From RPQJ01 sp963714645 (GTDB taxonomy: Bacteria > Pseudomonadota > Gammaproteobacteria > Steroidobacterales > Steroidobacteraceae), in contig CAVQQX010000023.1 of the NCBI GenBank assembly GCA_963714645.1, positions 1-20,641 on the forward strand: a stretch of 20,641 nucleotides of DNA, read 5' to 3'. Below the pieces are notes generated by a model that had not been told where the DNA came from, ran no database searches, and saw nothing but the letters and a program-made list of their open reading frames with translations. Shown here one piece after another: positions 15,585 through 20,641 of the stretch; position 1 is the stretch's first letter; each line of letters starts with the position of its first letter. Made by a program: the position numbers and the translations under genes.

Positions 15585-17047
15585 CACGCCCCACCTGCGC
15601 GGTCGCTGCCCTGCTGCTCGCCTGTGCCGCCTCGATGGTGGCGCAGGCCGAGCCGTGGATCGGCCCGGGCGACGCCGCGTTGCGCCACGACGTGCAACTG
15701 CTCGCCGATGCCGGCGTGCTGCGCGGTCCCGTCCTGAGCTGGCCCCTGCCGTGGAGCAGCGTCGTCGCGGACCTCGACGCCACCGACCTGGCGGCATTGC
15801 GGACCGACCAGCATGCCGCCGCGCTGCGCCTGCGACAGCGGGCGAGGCTTGGCATGCGGCTCGGCGAGCTGGACTGGACCGCGGAGATCGCTGGCGCGTC
15901 CGAGCCCGAACGGCTGCGCACCTTCGACGACGCACCGCGGGAGCAGGGCGAAGCCGCAGTCTCGGCGAGCTGGCTCGGTCGAAGGTTCGCGTGGAAGGCG
16001 GTCGCGCGCGTGGTCGCCGATCCGGAAGACGGCCAGGTGCTGCGTCCGGACGGGTCCTACGGCGCCGCGATCCTCGGCAACTGGATCCTGAGCGCGGGTT
16101 ACGTCGATCGCTGGTGGGGGCCGGGCTGGCAGGGCAGCCTGATCCTGTCGAACAACGCGCGTCCGCTGCCCGGTCTCGCGTTCGAGCGCAACCAGTCGCG
16201 ACCGTTCGACCTGCCCGTGCTGCGCTGGCTCGGTCCGTGGCGGTTCAACACGTTCATGGGCCGGCTCGAAGGCGCCCGCGACCATCCGCACGCCTTGCTC
16301 TTCGGCATGCGTGCGGAGATCCGCCCGCTGCCCTCGCTGCAGCTCGCGGCCAGCCGCACGGCACAGTGGTGCGGCGACGGCCGGCCCTGCGGCCTCGACA
16401 CCTTCGGCGACCTGCTCCTCGGCAACGACAACGACCAGCCGCTGGCCGAGCAGCCGGGCAACCAGCTCGCGGGATTCGATCTGCGCTGGTCGTGGCCGGG
16501 CGGCCGCGTGCCGCTCGCGCTCTATGCACAGGGCATTGGCGAGGACGAGGCCGGCTTCCTGCCGTCGAAGTATCTCGGCCTGCTGGGCGTCGAGACCTGG
16601 GGTCGCTGGTCCGACGGCAGCTGGCGAGTTGCGCTCGAATATGCCGACACGGCCTGCGACTTCGTCAACGACCAGCCGCAGTTCGGCTGCGCCTATGCGA
16701 GTTCCGTGTACACGAGCGGCTATCGTCATCGCGGCCGCGCGATCGGCCATGCGCTCGACGGCGACGGCGAGATGGCGGGATTGAGCGCGAGGTACGTCGC
16801 GAGCGAGGAGCGGCAGTGGGGCCTCGAGATCCGCAGCGCGAAGCTCAATCGCGCCGGACTGGTGCCCGCGCACAGCTTGAGCGCCGGCGGCGCGCGGCTC
16901 CGGGACCTCGCTTTGACCCACGACAGGCCGCTGCCATGGGGTAACATGACGCTGCGGGTCGGCCACGTCGAGGTGACGGACGATGCGGACGCGACGCTCG
17001 AGGACGGCCCACACGGCAGCGTGACCTGGCGCTACGAGTTTCGCTGA
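15581..17047 (+). CDS. Capsule assembly Wzi family outer-membrane protein, copy 2
   Basis: Tandem paralogue of the preceding gene, with the same predicted outer-membrane role. It has 488 residues from ATG 15581, which overlaps the copy 1 stop as ATGA, so the two are probably translationally coupled. The signal peptide MTRPTCAVAALLLACAASMV ends near AQA|EPW. It then has EPWIGPGDAALRHDVQLLADAG, GNWILSAGYVDRWWGPGW, LILSNNARPLPG, GPWRFNTFMGRLEG, RTAQWCGDGRPCG, EPGNQLAGF-type strand (QPGNQLAGFDLRW) and a final aromatic strand ending TWRYEFR. It aligns with copy 1 along its whole length but is clearly diverged, so the duplication is old. It lacks the repeat-encoded insertion of copy 1. Upstream in-frame codons back to 15521 are within copy 1 and are not expected to be used. 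Confidence 0.87.
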   Translation: MTRPTCAVAALLLACAASMVAQAEPWIGPGDAALRHDVQLLADAGVLRGPVLSWPLPWSSVVADLDATDLAALRTDQHAAALRLRQRARLGMRLGELDWTAEIAGASEPERLRTFDDAPREQGEAAVSASWLGRRFAWKAVARVVADPEDGQVLRPDGSYGAAILGNWILSAGYVDRWWGPGWQGSLILSNNARPLPGLAFERNQSRPFDLPVLRWLGPWRFNTFMGRLEGARDHPHALLFGMRAEIRPLPSLQLAASRTAQWCGDGRPCGLDTFGDLLLGNDNDQPLAEQPGNQLAGFDLRWSWPGGRVPLALYAQGIGEDEAGFLPSKYLGLLGVETWGRWSDGSWRVALEYADTACDFVNDQPQFGCAYASSVYTSGYRHRGRAIGHALDGDGEMAGLSARYVASEERQWGLEIRSAKLNRAGLVPAHSLSAGGARLRDLALTHDRPLPWGNMTLRVGHVEVTDDADATLEDGPHGSVTWRYEFR

Positions 17048-17094
17048 GGCATCGGCGCGGACCGGGACACAACGCGAACGTTCAAGGGTAGGGC

Positions 17095-19932
17095 ATGCAC
17101 CGTCTTCCTGGTTCCAGGCTCGGGTTCACGACGCGCACCTTCCTTCTGGCCCTGCTCCTGACGCTCGCGGCTCCCTCGCTGACCGGTCGCGTCCAGGCAC
17201 AATCCGGCGCCGGCGGCTCGTCCGCACCGACCCCGCAGCAGCTCGAGGTCTTCCGTGCGTTGCCGCCGGAGCAGCAGCGCGCGATCCTCGAGCGGATGTC
17301 GCAGGGCGGGGCCGCCGCGGACGGGCAGCGCGACGACGCCCTATCGATGCCGCAGACGGTCCAGCCCCGCGACCCGGACAGCGGCACCTCCGCAGACGAC
17401 GCCTTGCTGCTGCAGTCGCTGCTCGAGCAGGAGCCGCGTATCCGCGGGGGCGACACGGTCCTGGTCAACCCGAAGTTGCGACCACCGCCTGAAGGTGAAG
17501 AAACCCGTGCCAGGGATCCGCGCGAAGTGGCGAGGGTGGCCGGGCAGCTCGAGCGCATCCGGCGCGGCAATCCGTACAAGCTCGATTCCAGCGGCGTGCT
17601 GCGCATCCGGGGCGTCGCGCCGATCGCGCTGGCCGGCCTGACCGAGGCGCAGGCGGCCGCCAGGCTGGCGAACGACCCGGCCCTGCTCGCGTACGACCTG
17701 GCCGTGAGCCTGCTGCCGCTCGACAAACTGGACGAGGAGGCGCTGCAGCCGTTCGGCTACGACCTGTTCGCGGGGGTCCCGTCGACCTTCGCGCCGGTGA
17801 CGGACTTTCCGGTGCCCGCGGAGTACGTCGTCGGTCCCGGCGACCGCATCGAGGTGCAACTGATCGGCAACACCAAAGCGCGGCACTCGCTGGTGGTCAA
17901 TCGCGAAGGCCAAGTGTCGTTTCCAGAGCTCGGTCCGATCGCCGTCAGCGGGCTGCGCTTCGAGGAGGCGAAGGGCCGGATCGAATCGCGGGTCGCGGAG
18001 CAGATGATCGGCACGCAGGCGATCGTGACCATGGGCGACCTGCGCGTGATCCGGGTCTTCGTCCTGGGCGAGGCCGAACGTCCCGGTTCCTACAGCGTGA
18101 GCGGACTGTCGACGATCACCAACGCGCTGTTCGCGAGCGGCGGGATCAAGACCATCGGGTCGCTCCGCGACATCCAGTTGAAGCGTGCAGGCGCCGTCGT
18201 CGGCCGGCTCGACCTCTACGATCTGCTGCTGAACGGCGACACCTCGAACGATGTCCGTCTGCAGCCGGGCGACGTCATCTTCATCCCGCCCGTCGGCAAC
18301 ACGGTCGGGGTCACCGGCGAGATTCGCCGTCCGGCCATCTACGAACTCGCGGGCGACTCGACCGCGGCCGATCTGCTCTACCTGGGCGGTGGCCTGGCGC
18401 CCGCGGCCGACCCGAGGATGAGCCGGCTGGAGCGCATCGACGAGCGGCGCGAGCGCATCGTCGTCGACGTCGATCTCTCGGATCCGCGTGCCCGCACGAC
18501 GCGCCTGCGCAACGGCGACCTGCTGCGGATCCCGACCGTGCGCCAGACGTTCGAGAACCCGGTGACCCTGCTGGGGCACGTACAGCGGCCGGGGCAGTTC
18601 CAGTTCCGCGAGGGACTGCGACTCAGCGACGTATTGCCGTCCGTGGCGGAGTTGAAGCCGAACGCCGACCTGGACTACGTGCTGATCCGCCACGAGGACG
18701 CGCGCACGCGCGAGATCAGCGCGTCGTCCGCCAGCCTCGCCGCCGCGCTGCGCGCGCCGCGCACCGAAGCCGATCCGCGGCTCGCGCCGCGCGATACGGT
18801 CCTGGTCTTCGACCTCGAAGCCGGGCGTGACCAGTACCTCGCCCCCATCGTCGAGCAACTCGAGCGCCAGGCGACCAGCGCCGCGCCGGCACGCGTCGTC
18901 CGTGTGGCGGGACAGGTGCGGCAGCCGGGCACCTATCCGCTCGAGCAAGGCATGACGGTCGCGGACCTGATCCGCGCCGGCGGCGGCCTTGCAGAGAATG
19001 CGTTCGCCGGATCTGCCGAGCTCGCGCGCTATGAGGTTCGCGACGGCGAGACCCGCACCACGGACGTGATCAAGATCAACCTCAAGGCAGCGCTCGCCGG
19101 CGAACCGGCCGCGGACCTCATGCTCGGGCCGGCCGACATCCTCGTCATCAAGGAGGTTTCGCAGTGGGACCGGCAGGAAGCGGTGACGCTGCTCGGCGAG
19201 GTCCGCTTCCCCGGCGAGTATCCGATCGAGCGGGGCGAGACGCTGCAGACGGTCATCGCACGCGCCGGCGGCCTGACCCTCCACGCGTTCCCGGCAGGCA
19301 GCGTGTTCACCCGCGAGACCCTGCGCGAACGCGAGGAGCAGCAACTGCAGCTGCTGGGCGACCGGCTGCGGCGGGACCTGAGCACGCTCGCGCTGCAGGC
19401 GGCGCAGTCGCAGGCGACGCCGGCCGGCGGGCGCGCCTCGCCTGCCGAGACACTCTCCGTCGGGCAGTCGCTGCTGAACGAGCTGAACGCGACCCGGCCC
19501 GTCGGCCGTCTCGTGATCGACCTGCCCAAGGCCCTGGCAGCGCGGAAGAATTCCCCGGACGACCTGCTGCTGCGCGACGGCGACCGTCTGATGGTTCCGC
19601 GCCAGGTGCAGGAGGTGACCGTGATCGGCGAGGTGCAGAACGCGACCTCGATGCTGTACGACCCGACGCTCTCGCGCGACGACTACCTGCGCCGGAGCGG
19701 TGGCTTCACCTCGCGCGCGGACAAGCGTCGCATCTACGTCGTGCGCGCAAACGGCAGCGTCGAGACCGACACGGGCAGCCTCTGGTTCAGCCGCCAGGGC
19801 GAGATCCGCCCCGGCGACACCATCGTCGTGCCGCTGGATGCGGAGCGGATGCGGCCGCTGCCGTTGTGGACTGCCGTGTCGACGATCATCTACAACATTG
19901 CCGTCGCCGTGGCGGCGGTGAATTCGTTCTGA
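17095..19932 (+). CDS. Large Wza-type polysaccharide export protein with about six SLBB repeats
   Basis: Predicted outer-membrane/periplasmic conduit for capsule or exopolysaccharide. It has 945 residues against about 380 for E. coli Wza. Order: Sec signal peptide about 1-36 (VQA|QS) with no lipobox Cys; a Gln/Pro-rich linker and conserved helical region (46-230); Poly_export domain about 238-318 (EYVVGPGDRIEVQLIGN); then SLBB-like units beginning near 321 (VFVLGEAERPGSY), 404 (VGVTGEIRRPAIY), 490 (VTLLGHVQRPGQF), 602 (VRVAGQVRQPGTY), 697 (VTLLGEVRFPGEY) and 841 (VTVIGEVQNATSM). It ends in an amphipathic helix, PLWTAVSTIIYNIAVAVAAV, that could form the outer-membrane pore as in Wza. Size and the following wzz recall OtnA/WbfF and OtnB of Vibrio cholerae O139. 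The start has a good Shine-Dalgarno, AAGGGTAGGG, just upstream. Confidence 0.9.
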   Translation: MHRLPGSRLGFTTRTFLLALLLTLAAPSLTGRVQAQSGAGGSSAPTPQQLEVFRALPPEQQRAILERMSQGGAAADGQRDDALSMPQTVQPRDPDSGTSADDALLLQSLLEQEPRIRGGDTVLVNPKLRPPPEGEETRARDPREVARVAGQLERIRRGNPYKLDSSGVLRIRGVAPIALAGLTEAQAAARLANDPALLAYDLAVSLLPLDKLDEEALQPFGYDLFAGVPSTFAPVTDFPVPAEYVVGPGDRIEVQLIGNTKARHSLVVNREGQVSFPELGPIAVSGLRFEEAKGRIESRVAEQMIGTQAIVTMGDLRVIRVFVLGEAERPGSYSVSGLSTITNALFASGGIKTIGSLRDIQLKRAGAVVGRLDLYDLLLNGDTSNDVRLQPGDVIFIPPVGNTVGVTGEIRRPAIYELAGDSTAADLLYLGGGLAPAADPRMSRLERIDERRERIVVDVDLSDPRARTTRLRNGDLLRIPTVRQTFENPVTLLGHVQRPGQFQFREGLRLSDVLPSVAELKPNADLDYVLIRHEDARTREISASSASLAAALRAPRTEADPRLAPRDTVLVFDLEAGRDQYLAPIVEQLERQATSAAPARVVRVAGQVRQPGTYPLEQGMTVADLIRAGGGLAENAFAGSAELARYEVRDGETRTTDVIKINLKAALAGEPAADLMLGPADILVIKEVSQWDRQEAVTLLGEVRFPGEYPIERGETLQTVIARAGGLTLHAFPAGSVFTRETLREREEQQLQLLGDRLRRDLSTLALQAAQSQATPAGGRASPAETLSVGQSLLNELNATRPVGRLVIDLPKALAARKNSPDDLLLRDGDRLMVPRQVQEVTVIGEVQNATSMLYDPTLSRDDYLRRSGGFTSRADKRRIYVVRANGSVETDTGSLWFSRQGEIRPGDTIVVPLDAERMRPLPLWTAVSTIIYNIAVAVAAVNSF

Positions 19933-20248
19933 TAGAGCATAGACCGGTCAATTATGGCTCTTGTGTCAAGCGGCGCCACCACGGCGATAGCGCCGGCGCG
20001 AGCCATGGGCAACTTGGAGTAAACTTGCAGTTTGCGGAGCCTATACGGCGGTCAGGACAGGCGGATTGTGCGAGACAGGAGAGTTGTCTGCGCGACCAGG
20101 CTAGGCAGCATGATCGGGCTCGTCGAAGAGGCATCGCTCCCGACCCCGTGCCTGCGGATGACGGAAGTACTACGCCCGACATCCGAGCCCGTGAAGGTGT
20201 TCTGATGCCGGGTGTTTTCGCGGTCGCGAGCCTTGTGACGGGGTCATT
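19933..20248 (+). other. Structured, lower-GC leader between the export gene and wzz
   Basis: This 316-base stretch has no normal gene. It holds several potential stems: ATGGCT (19954-19959) with AGCCAT (20001-20006) closing a domain that contains CTTG-TGT-CAAG (19960-19970) and CGGCGC (19971-19976) with GCGCCG (19990-19995), or alternatively GGCG-ATAG-CGCC (19983-19994); then AAACT-TGC-AGTTT (20021-20033) and AGACA (20073-20077) with TGTCT (20085-20089). AACTTG occurs twice, at 20011 and 20022. Two tiny overlapping ORFs (20110-20205, 20205-20252) lead into wzz. The first 60 bases from 19921 are 30/60 G+C, much lower than the preceding gene. It is likely to contain the transcript leader, and perhaps the promoter, for wzz; I see no convincing -35/-10 pair. 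Confidence 0.45.
20110..20205 (+). CDS. Possible 31-residue leader peptide
   Basis: ATG 20110 opens a 31-codon frame (MIGLVEEASLPTPCLRMTEV...) whose TGA overlaps the next small ATG as TGATG. The upstream AGG triplets are a poor ribosome-binding site. There is no recognisable domain or hydrophobic segment. It is listed because it forms a chain of overlapping starts and stops leading to wzz; it may well be untranslated. Confidence 0.2.
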   Translation: MIGLVEEASLPTPCLRMTEVLRPTSEPVKVF

Positions 20249-20252
20249 GTGA
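20205..20252 (+). CDS. Possible 15-residue leader peptide coupled to wzz
   Basis: ATG 20205 encodes MPGVFAVASLVTGSL and stops at TGA 20250-20252, sharing GTGA with the wzz GTG. GAAGGTG (20193-20199) lies at ideal ribosome-binding distance, six bases before the ATG, whereas wzz itself has only a modest G-rich stretch upstream. Ribosomes ending this peptide could restart at wzz. It is short enough to arise by chance, so confidence is low. Confidence 0.3.
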   Translation: MPGVFAVASLVTGSL

Positions 20253-20641
20253 CGGTGGATGCTCCAACCTCGAGCGCCTCCTCGCAGTCTCAGGCGATGC
20301 GATCCGGTTCATTGCCCGACGGAGTCGTCTATTTCCTGCCGCCCAAAGAATTCGGCCGGAGCTCCGGCGAACTCGACTTGCGGGCGCTGGTCCAGGCACT
20401 GTGGTCATCAAGGTCGCTTATTGCGGGCGTTACGTTGCTGTTTACGCTGGTTGGTGTCGCCTACGCGCTGACGGCACAGAAGTGGTACCGGGCCGAGGTC
20501 GTGGTCGTACCGGTCGAGAGCGATCCCACGAGTCAACTGATGTCTCAGTTCGGAAGTCTGGCCAACCTCGTCGGTGTCAACGTTGGTGGCCCGACCGACG
20601 CTGAGCCGCAGCAATACGTAACTAGTCGAGCAATAGGACAG
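20249..20641 (+). CDS. Wzz-family chain-length determinant, N-terminal part (cut by window end)
   Basis: Polysaccharide co-polymerase of the inner membrane that sets polymer length and, in capsule systems, works with the Wza-type exporter. 131 codons are present with no stop before 20641. The N-terminal 40 residues are a cytoplasmic tail (VYFLPPKEFG), then ELDLRALVQALWSSR at 41-55, the first membrane helix at about 56-75 and KWYRAEVVVVPVE (78-90), the classic start of the Wzz periplasmic domain. DPTSQLMSQFGSLANLVGVNVG follows, as in the family. The second membrane helix, and any tyrosine kinase domain, would lie outside. The start is GTG 20249, the first possible start after the in-frame stop at 20192-20194; GTG 20255 and ATG 20297 are alternatives. 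Codon use (ATA, GGA, AGT, CGA, GTA) and base composition differ from the genes upstream. Confidence 0.88.
   Translation, partial: MTVDAPTSSASSQSQAMRSGSLPDGVVYFLPPKEFGRSSGELDLRALVQALWSSRSLIAGVTLLFTLVGVAYALTAQKWYRAEVVVVPVESDPTSQLMSQFGSLANLVGVNVGGPTDAEPQQYVTSRAIGQ

Noticed and set aside
19983..19993. GGCGATAGCGC resembling the ops/JUMPstart element that recruits RfaH at enteric capsule operons
   Set aside because: It differs from GGCGGTAGCGT at two of eleven positions and lacks the rest of JUMPstart; the better explanation is the GGCG-ATAG-CGCC hairpin.

Overview
The window is high-GC proteobacterial chromosome, about two thirds G+C by eye. It most likely comes from a gammaproteobacterium. The block mltD/gloB (minus strand) facing a YafS-like methyltransferase, rnhA and dnaQ (plus strand) has the gene order found around gloB-rnhA-dnaQ in E. 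coli. NhaB, FabI and PpiD fit the same assignment. I cannot name a genus. I see no tRNA, rRNA, insertion sequence, phage gene or CRISPR array.

Layout. (a) 1-4736: the 3' part of ppiD runs toward a minus-strand operon gloB > mltD > fabI. The convergent gap holds an imperfect inverted repeat that can act as a two-way terminator. (b) 4737-9809: a divergent promoter region, then methyltransferase > rnhA > sugar aminotransferase (WbpE-like) > dnaQ > nhaB on the plus strand. The aminotransferase sits inside the old rnhA-dnaQ neighbourhood and is bordered by degenerate 7-base repeats. (c) 9892-20641: a polysaccharide locus on the plus strand: a TviB/WbpA-type UDP-N-acetylhexosamine dehydrogenase, a UDP-glucuronate 4-epimerase family enzyme, pgi, two tandem Wzi-family outer-membrane proteins, a 945-residue Wza-type export protein with about six SLBB repeats, and the start of a Wzz chain-length regulator cut by the window end.

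How the genes work together. Pgi supplies fructose-6-phosphate for UDP-GlcNAc. The dehydrogenase would make a UDP-N-acetylhexosaminuronic acid, and the epimerase a second uronic acid donor. The WbpE-like enzyme would add an amino group at C3 of an oxidised UDP-sugar. The Wza-like protein with the Wzz co-polymerase would move the polymer across the envelope, and the Wzi proteins would organise it on the surface. A capsule or exopolysaccharide containing acidic or amino sugars is therefore a reasonable inference. Glycosyltransferases, flippase and polymerase are not in the window and probably lie beyond 20641.

Most notable points: a REP-like palindromic element captured in frame inside the first wzi gene and absent from its tandem paralogue; 7-base TGA-containing repeats that supply the stop codons of four genes; a strongly foldable 316-base leader with two tiny coupled ORFs before wzz; and a drop in G+C starting in that leader.
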